Assembly (NCBI GenBank): GCA_015680685.1
Contig: MNCI01011140.1
Span: 688,523-752,522, forward strand
Direction of reading: 5' to 3'
Length of the DNA: 64,000 nucleotides
Origin: Gnetum montanum
Lineage: Eukaryota > Streptophyta > Gnetopsida > Gnetales > Gnetaceae
The notes beneath the pieces are model-generated. The model was not told the DNA's origin, made no database searches, and saw nothing but the letters and a program-made list of their open reading frames with translations. Both the position numbers and the translations under genes were made by a program. How positions within the stretch are numbered: the first letter of the stretch is position 1; each line of letters opens with the position of its first letter. Shown piece by piece: positions 45,607 to 58,233 of this stretch.

Positions 45607-46434
45607 TGTATATTTGACATTTTTCAAAAATTATTGAATGTTTTGAAAAGCAACAACCTTTCAAAAAAAATGTAAAAAATGATAAAATCTAAAAAAACAT
45701 CTGACCAGACCACAAAATTCCTAGCTTGCTAACATCCTATATATCATTCTCAACATCTATGCTAGGACTTAAAATAATAAATGAATTTGAGATTGTAATG
45801 GAAAATTGTGATAAGGTAGCAACCTTCTTAGACAATGTAAATGTATTAGAAAATAAGGGTACATATTCTAATTCACCATGAAAAACAACTATACATTAAG
45901 AACCTTTACCATTGATTATAAGAAACTTATCAATATTATTTTTAATCTTTGAGTTAACATTATTCTTATTGTATGAGGATGTGCTTATCTTAAGAATTAT
46001 CTATGCAAATAGATTAAAACTTTCTAATGATTCAAATATTCATGGAAGCTTAGGCATCTTTTAATTTCTTTACTATCACTTATTTTATTCTCAATGTTAG
46101 CTTGATTTTCTCTACCTTTAGGTTTAGCATATTTATCTTCTTAGCTTTTTTTCCTTATAGTAGCAAAGAATATATATGAAATAAATATCCTTTTTTATGA
46201 CAAAAGTTTCAAGACTTAGGAAAACTATAATATGTAAATTGTTTGAATATAACCCTTTCCATCTAATTGTAATACTAATTTCTTTTATAGTTAAGAATAT
46301 CAATTTTCAAAAAATGTCTATAAGAAAATTATAGAGACTAACAATCTAGCATTGAATACTAAATAATCAATAGTAGATTAAAGAGCATGAGAAAGCAAGG
46401 AACTTTAGAAGTTTATATTGGGAATTAAAATTTG
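45607..46434. other. No firm feature
   Basis: AT-rich. On the minus strand near 46200-46150 a CHKKGYLFHI stretch hints at a Copia-type zinc knuckle, but the surrounding translation is too broken to claim. Confidence 0.3.
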
Positions 46435-46592
46435 CGCCGAGGGGATGTTCTAACTTAAAACATTTGTTTAAATAATATTTATCCCCAAGACATATAGTAA
46501 AATAAAAACTTTATAACTTAACATTGCCTACTAGTCTTGAACCCATAACTTGAAGTTACAAAATCAAGTATTATCACTAGGCTAATGCATCA
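46435..46592 (-). repeat. tRNA-derived SINE copy 2
   Basis: Minus strand: GCATTAGCCTAGTGATAATA (box A) and TATGGGTTCAAGACTAG (box B, GGTTCAAGAC), then a body ending TTTTAAGTTAGAACATCCCC, the same tail as copy 1. Box B is better preserved here. Confidence 0.68.
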
Positions 46593-46869
46593 TTGTTATA
46601 CTACTTACAAATGATTAATATAACATATTCACATATAAATGATTCTTAAATCCAAGTCATGGTTTTCTACTAGTACTTAATAAGAAATAAGAAATAGGAA
46701 TAATATTAGGCATAACTCAAATGAATATTATGTTTTAACATAATATCATTTAGTTAAGAAAAGAAGATTCCATTATGAAGTAGGTAATCCAAAATTTGAT
46801 AAAGCATGTATCATGAAGTAAAATCAATTTCAATGACTTGTATACATCACCTAAAAAGATAAAATAAGG

Positions 46870-48942
46870 TGTCATATTTTTTCACACCCCCAAACTTAGC
46901 TTAATTTCAATAATTAATTTCTTTTGGTTTTCTTAATTATTTCTATTATTGTTAATTTCCTAATTTATCTTAGAACCTAAACTAGCAGCACACCTAAGAA
47001 TTATGCTCCTCCAATCATTTCATCAATTACAACAAAAAGAAAGGGATTATGGGGTATAATTGTGATAAAAATAAACTTGACCCTTATAAGACATGGATCC
47101 AAGTACAACAACATCATAGTAAATTTTAATAATTATCTTCTTCAAACTTTAGCCATCATGTTGCACTAGCTACATTGTCCTCCTACTTCCAACACTTGTA
47201 CCAGCTTCATATGATGCATCATCATGCTGGAAGAGATAGTGCTCTCCAAGTAGTCAGATCCACCTTACTGTCCCCTTTACAACATGACTAGAGTGGACCA
47301 TTATAACTATAACAAACCATTAGTCCATACTATTGAGTTCATAAAAAAAGCATAAACTTACCATGCAAGACCCCTAGATATTGTGTCTAATGCTAACAAA
47401 CATTTCTAGAGGCTCCTAGCCTACCCATAACCTCTTCATCATCAGACATCCTACCATTCTTATCATTAGTTGGTCTCTAATGGTAGTAGCTAGTGATTAT
47501 TATACCAAGTAACCTCAATAGGTTTGCAAGAGTTTTATGGCCAAAGCAAGAAGTGCCTAAAACTTGGATCGTATGATATGGGCTTTCACAATCACCTCCA
47601 TTGTTGCTTTTTAACTAATTTCAAACATTCTAAAATGTCCTCATTATCTGTTGATCTCCAATGATAGTATCTAGTGATTATGCTATCAAGTAATCTCAAT
47701 AGGTTTGTAGCAGTCATGTGGCCCAAGCAAAAAGTACTTGAAACCTAGATTGCATGATAAGTGCCAAAACAATCATCTCTATTGCTTCTTATTAGCTAGG
47801 TAACTTGCTGACTACAATCTTGAGCCTAGTTTTACTTTCCTCCTAGACTAACTAGTCTTATCTAGGACTAATAGCTCTTAGAACCTATAAGGATTGGAAG
47901 TGCACACTAGTTTCCAAGGCACCTAACATAGCCTTACCCATGTCCCATACCACATTGAGACTAATCATTACTAATCCACTACTTAGCCTCATACGTGTCT
48001 CATACCATGTCAAGACTACCTGTTGTTGAGGTGATTCTACTTGCATCTTCTATAGCTTTTACCACATCTCAATCAACAACTATCCTCCAATATCTGATAA
48101 CTAAGATATCTTCAACAACCATCAGACTCATAAAAGACATTAAGAAGAAACTTTAGCACTAGACCTAAGAAGGAATTTGAAATAAAAAATAGATCTCCTA
48201 AATTCTTTAATCGGTAAGATATTCTCTATTGACAAACAAGCCTCTCAAAATCCCAAGCATAAAGCACCAACAAGCTTAAGATAGAAGAAGATGCAAGTGG
48301 AAAATGATAATTATGAGAGAAATCCATAACACACTTATAAAGGAAAAATTACACATTCCCATACATGACTTCTAGAAATTTCTAACCTAAAACTAATTAA
48401 ATTTGATAGATTTAAGATAAAGATCAACATTATCTTTAGCCAAGATAAACATCATCTTTAATAGGACCCACATCTAATCATCCTATACTTATCCAAAGAC
48501 AACAAGGTTAGCATCATATAATGATAATTAAAATACAAAGAAATATAAAATTTCATATTAGCCATCAACATAAGGGGGTGAAACCTATTAAATAGAAATT
48601 ACGTTAGTAGGATCTCAAGCTAAAATAACCAATAATTAAGTCTCATGGAGTGTAAACTATTAATAACATCTCATGCCACTAAAGATAATAATCATGCAAT
48701 TATAAGTCTTATGTTAAACATCATCATAAAGAAGTGAGACTCTTTAGAGAATATCAAAGTACAATTACACCAATTATTAATTCTCATGCCAAAATGTCAA
48801 AATAATAAAATAACACAATATCACATATTATAGATAAATTATAAGTACAAGACTCTTTATTAAGACAAGTTTGAACTACAAAATCAATGTAAGAATAAAA
48901 GATAAAAATTCTAATCTTTCTAAAAACCCCAAGGGTGTTACA
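46870..48942. repeat. Possible solo LTR
   Basis: Begins TGTCATATTTTTTCACACCC and ends GGGTGTTACA. Both ends carry TG/CA with C-rich or G-rich neighbours, as many plant LTRs do. There is no internal coding and no partner copy in the window. No matching 5-bp flanks. Orientation uncertain. Confidence 0.35.
47459..47830. repeat. ~185-bp tandem duplication
   Basis: Two head-to-tail units start near 47459 and 47644. They share GTAGCTAGTGATTAT / GTATCTAGTGATTAT, TAATCTCAATAGGTTTG-like and AAGTGCCTAAAAC-like segments. It lies inside the possible solo LTR. Confidence 0.65.
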
Positions 48943-49024
48943 TATTTGTAATAACATTACTTGAAGGAGGTATTACAAATTCTTTCTCATTTAGCATGTA
49001 TGTAAATCTAAATTTGGATAAATA

Positions 49025-49855
49025 TGACTAATTAATTGTCATTGTCTACCTGTGTTGATGGGATCCCATCAACATAGTCCCATTGACATGATCGTGTCAA
49101 CACATGATTTGCCATGTTGATGCATACATGTCAATGTTGTGTCTTGTCTTGCCTATAAATATTTGCTCACCAGCCACATTTATGACATTCATTCATTAGT
49201 TGCTAACTAAACTCTTGAATTTTTGTCTTTCCAAAGCTAGAATATTTTCCAAGTGCTCGTAGTAGGAGTGAGAAGTGTACAAATCTTTATTCGAGCACTG
49301 ATGTACCTAAGCACCCCAATGTGAATGGCAATAAAGACAATATTTCTTTGTAAATCTTGTAGCACTTTGATATAGCTTAATGTTTACTTAATGCATTTGA
49401 TTACTTAATTAACTTTAGATAATTAACACACATAAGTATGAGCATCTCAAGCATACAATTAACACTTGGTAATCGCAATAGTGCTTAACACTTGGTAAAC
49501 TAGTAGCATTGTAATGTGTTTAGGATGTGTATAGAAAATGGGAATAGATGCTTATGTTAGGATTGGATAAGCATTAGTTATTTATTAGATTAATTAAACA
49601 TATAATTACTTAATTTTTAGCACTTAGGCAAATTAAAGAAAAAACATAAAAATGATAAAAATCATATGCCTCAGTTTTACTTAACCATACATTTGCAATT
49701 CAAAAGTGAAACTAAGAAGACAACTATCCTGTTCATTAGATTCACTACCTAGACCCGATGTACTTAGAGAGCTAAAGTCTATGAGATTCAACCAGATTTC
49801 TTAGTGAATGATAGTGATTATATGCTTGAGTGTAGGAACTTCTTACTGCTCATCA
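49025..49855 (+). repeat. E7 5' LTR
   Basis: Partner of 61297-62144. It holds a perfect 22-bp palindrome at 49053-49074 centred on GGGATCCC, TATAAATA at 49154-49161, and ends ACTGCTCATCA. The start is set to about 49025 by alignment. Confidence 0.82.
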
Positions 49856-49856
49856 T

Positions 49857-49874
49857 TGGCAGCATTGCCAGGAA
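49857..49874 (+). other. E7 primer-binding site (tRNA-Asp type)
   Basis: TGGCAGCATTGCCAGGAA matches about 13 of 18 bases of the tRNA-Asp site, one base after the LTR, as in E1. Confidence 0.75.
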
Positions 49875-50004
49875 CTTTAGTTAGCTACATGCACTACCTA
49901 AGAGTTAGTGAAATTATATACTAATGTTGTACCAAACCCTAAAGAAATATCATTCATAATAATAATAATAACACTAAAGCACACTATTTTTATTTGGATC
50001 TAAT

Positions 50005-52380
50005 ATGGCTTCTTCTCATAGGGATGATTCTCTACTACCATACAAAGGCAGTTCCAATCAGCAAAGGTGTGAAGGATCAAAACCACCTATGCCACAACAA
50101 TGCAGAGTGGCCTATACTTGTCTAGATGAGTATGTTCTAAATTTTACCTTCATCTTACACCAAGATGCATAGCTGTCATAGAGGGACATGGAGAGAAACA
50201 TTGTGTTGCCACTCAATCGATTAGTTCTTGCAATGTTGCTCCAAACTCTCATGAAATTGGGAATTGTGGGACTCAATGTTGAGTAAATTATGCAAGACTA
50301 TGACTATTGAGATTACCATCCTACTAAGGCACAACAAAAGAAAGATCAACAACAAGAGATTTGCTATGAGGTGTCAAAGAGAAAATGGTTCACAAATCCT
50401 TTGTTCTTACTAGGCTAGAAGGAAGGTGAGGATCCCTTATCTGAGGATTTTCAAAATAGTGATTCCCCTCCTCTCTTCTTGGATGAAGGGGGCCCTAACC
50501 AAAATTTATAATCCACTATAAACAATCCTGGTTCAAGAAAGAAAGGATCCCATGACCATGGAAGCTCCAAAGAAGGGAGTCAATGCAGGAATGTGGACAA
50601 GCATCATGATAAAGATAAACATGGTGATCGTGGCTATGACCAATAAAGAGGGAGTAGCAGGCACCATTCTCATGCTAGTACTCCTTCCTCTTCACCTTCT
50701 TCATTCTTATGTTTTTTCTCCTCTAGCTCCAACCGAAGCTATAGAGGATGAGACCTTGATGGAGGTGATCAACAAGACAGAGACAATCACAGGTCCTTCT
50801 AGAATAGCAAAGACATGAAGCATGGACAATCAAGAGAGGTCCATCATCATCATGAATGAATGGACAGCAGAGGACATCATAGAAATCATGGCCATAAAGA
50901 CCACCATGATTATGATGAACCTTTTCTTACAACAAGAAACATGCTCAACATTGCAAAGGTAGTGAGGATTATAATGAGGCATGTGAAAGATAGCTACATT
51001 AAATGGTTGGATATGAACAATATCCCTAAATTTAAAAGGGGATATAATTCTAATTCATAAAATCATCTTCAAGCCTTTCATGATGCATGTGCCTTCCAGA
51101 ACATGGAAAACAAATGGTAAAAATTAAATTCATTCCCTAGGACACTCATTAAGGAGGCTAAAAGCTAGTACCAGTCCTTAGAACTGGAATCAATTAGATG
51201 ATGGAGTATGATGCTTGAACTCTTCAATCATAAGTATTAAATGTGCTCTCGAATGTCTAATCTAAGGAAGTAGATCCAAGAGTGGAGACAAGGAACACAT
51301 GAATCTTTGGATGTGACCATGGGCAAATATTACTCTTTATTGCACAAGTTCCCAAGTCATGGCTTTTATCAAAGGAAGTAGCTTCGCCATATCATAGATG
51401 GGCTCAAAATAGAAACAAGAAGAACTCTTGGGGTCTATGCCCAAGGAAGAATTTCAAAACCAATGATCCATTAGATCCAAATGTTGATTGAGTAGGTGAA
51501 TAAAGAAGTAGAAGAGTTGAGAAAAAGGAAAAGTGTAGAAGAGTATAACTGAGATTCTTTCATCCACAAAAGGAAGTTCCAATTTTGTGACAACAAGGAG
51601 GAGGCACCACTTGATGAAATGGTGCAACATAAGACCTTTTCAATAAAAAAATCTATTTCTAAAATATTAATCAAGGTAGAAAAAATATGGGATTCTTTGG
51701 ACAAAAATTCCAAACTATCCTTAGAATTGTTGAAGAGTTCAAAGAGCAAGGTAGTGATCATAATCAAAGGAAAATGAAGGAAGCTAAACATGCCCATCAA
51801 AGGGGTAAGGGAAAAGTTGCTACCATTGAAGAGGTTTTGAAATCTAAGATAGATGATGGTGGTGGATGTGACATCTACCACTATGAACCTCCTAAGGAAT
51901 GTTTCCCCATTGTGTCACACTTATAAGATTCTAGGATGTACATGCTGAATCCTAGATTGACAAGAAGGTAAGCACCCAAGAGGTTTCCTTATCCTCAAGA
52001 AAACTACAACAATTTCATCAACAATAAGGTTATTATCCAAGTGGAGCTCCACCGCCACCTCATGAGTAGTATCAGTAGTAGCAGCACCCATAGTTGTGGG
52101 GGATGCACCACCAAGACAATTGTACTAGCAACCAAATCCATATGGATACTATGTTTAGCAACCAATTTCTCTATGTGAATCTTCCAATCATGCCTCTTTC
52201 CAACACCAAAACTACCCTCTTGAGCATTACAAATCTCAATCTCCAAGAGGAAAATCCCCATTTCCATTCTACCATCCTCATCCTTCCACAACTGTACCTC
52301 CACCCTCAACTTAATTACCACTAGCTCCATCCATGTAGGATGAAATTCTTTCCCAGTCATAGCAAAGAAATGCCACAAGG
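50005..52380 (+). pseudogene. E7 gag
   Basis: From ATG 50005 (MASSHRDDSLLPYKG). A basic, His/Asp/Ser-rich central stretch (50540-50930) precedes the gag core at ~51010-51460 (IPKFKRGYNSNS, HLQAFHDACAFQNM, LFNHKYXMCSRMSNLRK), which aligns with E1 gag. A Lys-rich segment and a Pro/Gln/Tyr-rich tail (PHPSTTVPPPST near 52290) follow. Many stops and at least one frameshift. Confidence 0.7.
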
Positions 52381-52669
52381 ACTATTAACTTATAGTTGGC
52401 TTCCTAGCTAAGTGATTTATAAAATAAATCCCAAAAATGACCTTTCTTTCAAATAAATAATCCTTCTAAGCCCTCATAGACACCTACAATTGATGACATG
52501 TCTTCTTCTTTCTCCTTTGCAACATTTTTAGAGATCCCTTCAGACCAAATGCCTCCCAAGGTGCATATTATAATGTTGACCCATGTGGTCACTGATTGGA
52601 TAAAGATTGGCCACCTTTCAAGGAAAAGACATAATCTTTGAAGTCCCCTAATTTACTTGTAAATCATTG

Positions 52670-53080
52670 GGAATGAGCCTTGCAAAGCTCTTATAAACTC
52701 AAGTTCTAGTGTAAACTTGATCTCTCATGAAATGTACAAAGCTTGGAACCTACATCCTCTCAAGAAGAGTAATATTCATCATGAGTTCTTTGATTAATCC
52801 ATTACCATTACCTTGGGATTGGTGGATGACATTATAACCACCATTTGTGGGTGGAACTATCCTACTACTTCTTGGTGATTCATGTAGACAATTGAAAGGG
52901 GGACTTTCTAATCATCATGGGAATGACTTGGCTAAGCACAATAGATGCAAAACTAGGAATCAAAGACCTCTCCTTGGAAATTTTCGATGAAAATAATGTT
53001 GGAAAGATCAAGAGGAAGCATGTTCCATGCATGGTATATAGTGACAAAGGATGCAACTATGTGTAGAAATTATGAGTTGT
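52670..53080 (+). pseudogene. E7 protease
   Basis: ALINSSSSVNLISHEMYK (~52688-52740) occupies the place of the Athila protease ALIDSGASVNLI; D-S-G-A has become N-S-S-S, so the catalytic Asp is lost. The later part is broken by stops. Confidence 0.65.
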
Positions 53081-53299
53081 GAAAAGTACATCAATCATAG
53101 CATGTAGGCAGTATGTCATTGTGCTAGAAATCCAAAGATTCCTATACGTAGTAGCTGAAAAATAGGAGGGCACCCAGTGGCTAAAAAATAAACTTGATAG
53201 CAACTCAACTCTATGCATGGAATAGATTAGGAGCCTAACGAGTGCCTACATCAAAGGCATGGATGAGATGAAGTAAATCCATCTCTAACTCTTTGTTGA

Positions 53300-54440
53300 A
53301 CTTGATGACATCAATTAGAGAGAGTTGGAGATCCTTGAAAGTTCTAAACATGAGCCTTTTGAGTTGAAAACTCTACTAGTCAAAATGAAGTATGATTTTA
53401 TGAAAAATGGCAAGCTGGTTATTATCAATGCTAACCTTGCTCCTACATAGAAAAAGAAATTGTTGGAGGTGATCAACAAATGGCCAACACCTTTTGCTTG
53501 GTCATATCCTAAACTCACTAGAATTGATCCTAGGATATGCCAAAATTTCATCTACACAAATCATTCCATGAATCCAAAGAGGTAGCCGTAGTGGTAGTTG
53601 AATCCCAAATTGAAGCATATCATGAAGAAGGAGATTAAGAAACTCCTCAAGGTAAGGTTCATCTATTCCATTATGGATAGTAAATGCATTATCCCACTAG
53701 TGATAGTGCCAAAGAACGGTGGCAAATGGAGGATCTGCATTGATTTCAAGCTATTGAACATGGAAACATACAAAGATCACTTTCCATTTCCATTTGTGAA
53801 CTAGGTGTTGGATACCATTTCTGGACATTACTACTATAGCTTTTAGGATGGTTATAGTGGTTAGAACCAAATTCAGATCACACTAGAAGATCAAGACAAA
53901 ACAACATTCACAAGTTCCTGGGGGACTTTCACATACAAAAAAATGTCGTTTGGCCTATGCAACACCCTTGCAAAATTTCAATGCCTTGTCCTAAGCATTT
54001 TCCAATAGTAGATTGGTAGCAGGGTGGAAGTCTTAATGGATGACTTTTCTACCTAAGGGGCTACATTTCAGCAAGCCCTAGACCATCTTGAGCAAGTGTT
54101 GAAAATGTATATAAAGATAAACCTTAGGCTCAACTGGTAGAAAAGTTACTTAATGGTCCATGAAGGCATTGTGTTGGGGCTCAAAATTTCAGAAAAAGGG
54201 ATCAAGGTGGACCTTGAAAAAATAAGGGTCATTTAAGAAATTACCATACAGCTAGTAACAATTAAAGATGTGAGGTCATTCCTTGGACACATTGGCTACT
54301 ACTAACAATTCATTAGGAAGTTCTCTAAGATTACTAAACCATTGGTGGAGCTAACAAAGAAGGATGCTCCGTTTGTCTAGACTAAGGAATGTGAATGTGC
54401 ATTCCAGTAACTCAAGCAAAAGCTCATGGAAACTCCAATT
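53300..54440 (+). pseudogene. E7 reverse transcriptase
   Basis: Starts near LLEVINKWPTPFAWS (53460). Then ECIXPLVIVPKNGGKWRICIDFKLLN around 53685-53757, FTYKKMSFGLCNTLAKFQ (~53930-53985), VEVLMDDFST with the catalytic Asp-Asp intact (~54028), then HEGIVLGLKISEKGIKVD and VRSFLGHIGYY. The DDFS form of the catalytic motif is typical of Athila. Open at 53598-53804, otherwise interrupted. Confidence 0.8.
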
Positions 54441-54840
54441 CTACAAGTACCTAACAGGTCGAGATCCTTCCACATCATGATGAATGCATTCAATTATGCC
54501 TTGGGAGTCATGCTCATGCAATTGGATGATCAAAAATGTCCTTACTACATTCATTACACAAGCAAAAGCATTGTGGGTGCATAGCTGAATTACACTAGAA
54601 CAGAGAAATGACTCATGGTAGTGATGTTCACCTTGGAAAAATTTAGGCACTATGTGCTTGGGTACAAGGTTTTTGTGCACGTAGACCATAGTGGAATCTA
54701 GTTCCTAATGAATAAGCCAATAGTTAGCCCCCATGTCATACAATAGCTAGTGATTCTGGAGGAATTTGATCTCACCATCGTAAATCAAAAGGAGACTGAG
54801 AACATGGTTGCTGACCACTTATCTTGTTTAAGATAGGACA
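54441..54840 (+). pseudogene. E7 RNase H
   Basis: FHIMMNAFNYALGVMLMQ (first catalytic Asp changed to Asn), IHYTSKSI, LNYTRTEK, LEKFRHYVLGYKVFVHVDH and ENMVADHLS follow in normal order. Decayed. Confidence 0.75.
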
Positions 54841-55039
54841 ACAAAGAGGAGGAGAGTCCACTTTCAAATTATTTTCCTAATAAACTCCTCTTTTCCAAGG
54901 CTATAACTGCATGAGTGCCCACTAAACCTAAGTGGTATGATCACATTCTCACCTATCATCTCACTCAAGAGATGCCACATGAGTGGGAAAATAGGAAGAA
55001 ACAAAGTTTCTTGACCAAGAAAAATGCTTCATAAAAATC

Positions 55040-56230
55040 AACAAACACCTTTACAAGATGTGTACTAATGGCCTGGTTCAATGGTGCATACTTGATGCTA
55101 ATCAACTGCATGTGTTCTACAATACTCATAAGGATCCTTAAGGGGACAATTATGCTAGGAGATGTATGGCCATTAAGACCCTCATGGCAAGGTATTATTG
55201 GCCAACACTTTTTAGGTATTCTTATCACTTCATCTACTCTTGTGAAGGCTACCAACATGATGGTGGAATGACTACTCATATGGAGGGGCCTTAGCAATGG
55301 ATTCAACCATTGAAGCCCTTCAATATTTGGGCATTGACTTTATGGTTCCCATCACTCCCATGTTGAATGGAAAGGTGTACATCATAGTCGTTGTTGACTA
55401 TTGCACAAAATGGATGGAGGTTGCAGCCATCACAAATTGCATATCTTCTACAGTTGCTTAGTTTGTACAACATTATGTTGTAGATAGGTTTGGGATGCCA
55501 CAAGCACTTAATTCTTGATGATAGTACTTACTTTACAAGCACCACCTTTCAGAAGCTCATGCAACGCTTAAGGGTTGAACATAAATTAATAACACTCTAC
55601 CATCCCTCAAGCTAACGATTAAGCAGTTACAAATAGAGATATCATAAAAATAGTAACCAGAACCATTAGTATATATAGGAAGGAAGGACTATAGCACAAA
55701 ACTCAACAATGCACTTTGGGTCTACTACTCCACTTGGAAGCTTTCTATAAGCTACTCTTCCTATGAGCTTATGCATAGAAAACTCCCAACTCTTCCTATC
55801 CAAGTAGAGCTCTATACACTTTCAATAACTTGTGACCTTGACCTTGACCTAAGTCTAGCATAGAAAGAAAGATTAATAAACCTCAACTTGCTAAATGAAA
55901 ACTAATTAGTAGTCTTATCATTCAATGCAATGCAGAAGGCATTTAATAAACAATGACATGAGCTTAGAATTAGGAAGGTAAAATTTCAACTGGGAGATAG
56001 GATCATATACTAGAATCTTACACATGTGCCACAAAGAACCAAGTTCTAAATGTTGTGGAAGGGACCTTATATTATCTATGAAACCTTTCCTTATGGGGCC
56101 AGGTTAATATCCAAACCTAAAAGCCCAAACAAGAAACTATAGGTCAACATGCAATAAATAAAACCTTTCCATGAACCTAAGAGAGCCAATGACCTAAACA
56201 TCTCAATGGATGGACATGCAAGCTCAATTT
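55040..56230 (+). pseudogene. E7 integrase
   Basis: Zinc-binding part at ~55090-55260 (broken), core at ~55320-55640 with GIDFMVPITPMLNGKVYIIVV and DYCTKWMEVAA, and C-terminus at ~55975-56180 (VKFQLGDRIIY, then ETFPYGARLISKP and VNMQXIKPFHEP). The last motif (FPYGA...LKPFHE) is typical of Athila/Tat integrases. Several frameshifts. Confidence 0.75.
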
Positions 56231-57732
56231 CTTAGATCTCCTTCATCCAACATAGTCATGGGGGAGATGGTCATCTATGTTGATTAATCAAGTGGCTCCT
56301 CAGTTTTTCAATTTTTTCTATTTTTCACATCTTTTTTTTTACATCATTTCTAGTACATTTTCTCTTTCTTAAATATTGTACACTTTCTCCTATATTTTAC
56401 CTTATTTATTTTGAATTTATTTTATGTTTTTCTTATGTTCTACTTTCGTTTATTGCCACTAGGACTAAAGTGTAATTGCAATTGTTGATTAATGGTGGTT
56501 TGTACTATAATGTTATTTGATTGCTAATGTCTAGATTTTATCATTGAATTTTGGTGTCAATAACAAATACATGATTTTTTTTCATGTTAACAAGCAATGT
56601 GACCATGTCATCCACCCATCCACAAAAATCTATGGTATTCCCTTATTTTGTAAATATGTAGTTCCTTCTTAAATGAAAATTTTAAAGAATTTGTGACCTT
56701 GGTAGTTTCCAAACTTGGGAAGGATTAAATGGATAGACAAGGGTATGACTTCAAGGGGATTTTGTGCTCTTTGTACTTGCCTACCCCCTTGGATGCATTA
56801 GTGTTTTCATGGATTTCTCACTATTCCACTGTCAACCAATAATAAGAAGCTAAGTCTCTGCATGATGTGTTTCGATTCAAAAATCCAAAAAAAAAAACAA
56901 TGGAAATTCAAAGCACATCCCTTAGATAAAATAATGAGCTACAAGAATTAATTATGGAACTATAAAGCCATGTTACGAATGCCTAAAGGACCCCTCTAAC
57001 TAAGGTCCATCTAACTTCTTGCTTCTATTTTCTTCTCTTTTAGGAATAGTGATTGATTTTTGGTAATATTCTTGTTTCTTGAGAGGGTGGACTAGTCTTC
57101 GAGTGTCAATGTGAAGTCACTAAAAGTGGTTGGCTTTAATTTGGACTAAGGATGGATGTTATTAGTTCATATTAGCCATAAAATTCGTAAGGGACTTCAT
57201 GTAACCATAGTATGGGACTTCATTCCACTCTCCACCTCATCCATCTATGCTTTCCATGTCACCTCACTACCTCTTTTCAAGTTTTGTTGAATGTCTTAAT
57301 TTGATACATCAAAATTCTTAGATAGTTTTTTTGGTAATTTGGTTCTTAACTAACCATAACCATTAATCATCCATGGAATCTATGGACTCCTTGGTTTGAA
57401 GGCATGCAAGGGCATCAAAGGCATGTGCCTACTATGGGTAGGATCCACTTGCATACTCCTTGGTTCAGCTAAATAAGTTCCTCATTTCTTAGGAATTTTT
57501 GCATTCAAATATTTTGTGCTCCACATCAATTACATTCAGTTGTGTGCTTCTTCATGGCATTTTTCCAATCATTCTCCCATTAAATCTCCCTTTTTGTGAA
57601 ATATCTAGCCTTCTTCATGTATTTCATCGTGCTCTAGGCTTCTTGGGCTTCATTTGGACTCTAATTTCATGTTAAAAATCTTCATTTTTTCTCTTATTTT
57701 CAAGGAGAAAAATTCTATTTTTCTACTGCATT
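56231..57732 (+). other. E7 spacer after pol
   Basis: Noncoding, with a purine tract CATGGGGGAGATGG at 56257 and a T-rich run to ~56450. Equivalent to E1 3122-4530. Another TCATGGGGG occurs at 57963, past the internal promoter block. Confidence 0.5.
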
Positions 57733-57804
57733 GCTAGGATCCTATCAAGGCAGTCAGTCATGTCGATGTGATTCCATCGATGCAAGGCAAAAATTCTATA
57801 AATA
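57733..57804 (+). promoter_or_regulatory. Internal LTR-like promoter block of E7
   Basis: Contains GATCCTATC, then TCGATGTGATTCCATCGATG and TATAAATA at 57797-57804. The E7 3' LTR has GATCCTATC, GATGTGATGGCATCGATG and TATAAATA in the same order (61333-61417). The 23-bp core matches at 20 positions. It lies about 430 bp upstream of the 3' ORF start. Inferred: a second, LTR-derived promoter. Confidence 0.6.
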
Positions 57805-58221
57805 GTTCCTAATACTTAGAAAATTTTTATCATTTTCTTTCAAACAAGAAAGGAGTTTTTGCAATTTTAGAGCCCAAAACCTTCTAGAGCCCATTTCTTT
57901 CAAACTACTTGTCTGATTAACCTCATTTTTCATTCTTGTAGCTACTAGAGATGAGCTCTACGTCATGGGGGCCACAAAATTTAGGCTTTTGCTGAAATTT
58001 TTTTTCTAACTCCCATAAGATTTAGCTAATAAAATAATGTTAAAATCACTAATCTAAAAGAGTTAAAGCTTTCCACGAAACTCTAGTAGACATTAAAATG
58101 AAATAATATTAAAATAATCAAACCTTCCATGATCACAACTTAGCCAAGTGTAACTAATCAAAAGAGATAAGGTACTCAAAATGTTATAAAGTTACACACC
58201 AAATGCTAATTCTTGATCATG

Positions 58222-58233
58222 TTGTGATTATAG
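58222..58233 (+). promoter_or_regulatory. Candidate 3' splice site before the E7 3' ORF
   Basis: TTGTGATTATAG ends at the ATG at 58234, parallel to GTGATTGCAG before the E1 3' ORF. Confidence 0.45.

Noticed and set aside
33216-45611. 5-bp target duplication for E4
   Set aside because: Flanks CTGAG and TGTAT do not match and the LTR borders are approximate.
46140-46220. Copia-type gag zinc knuckle on the minus strand
   Set aside because: Only a short CHKKGYLFHI-like stretch is visible; the rest is too broken to separate from chance.
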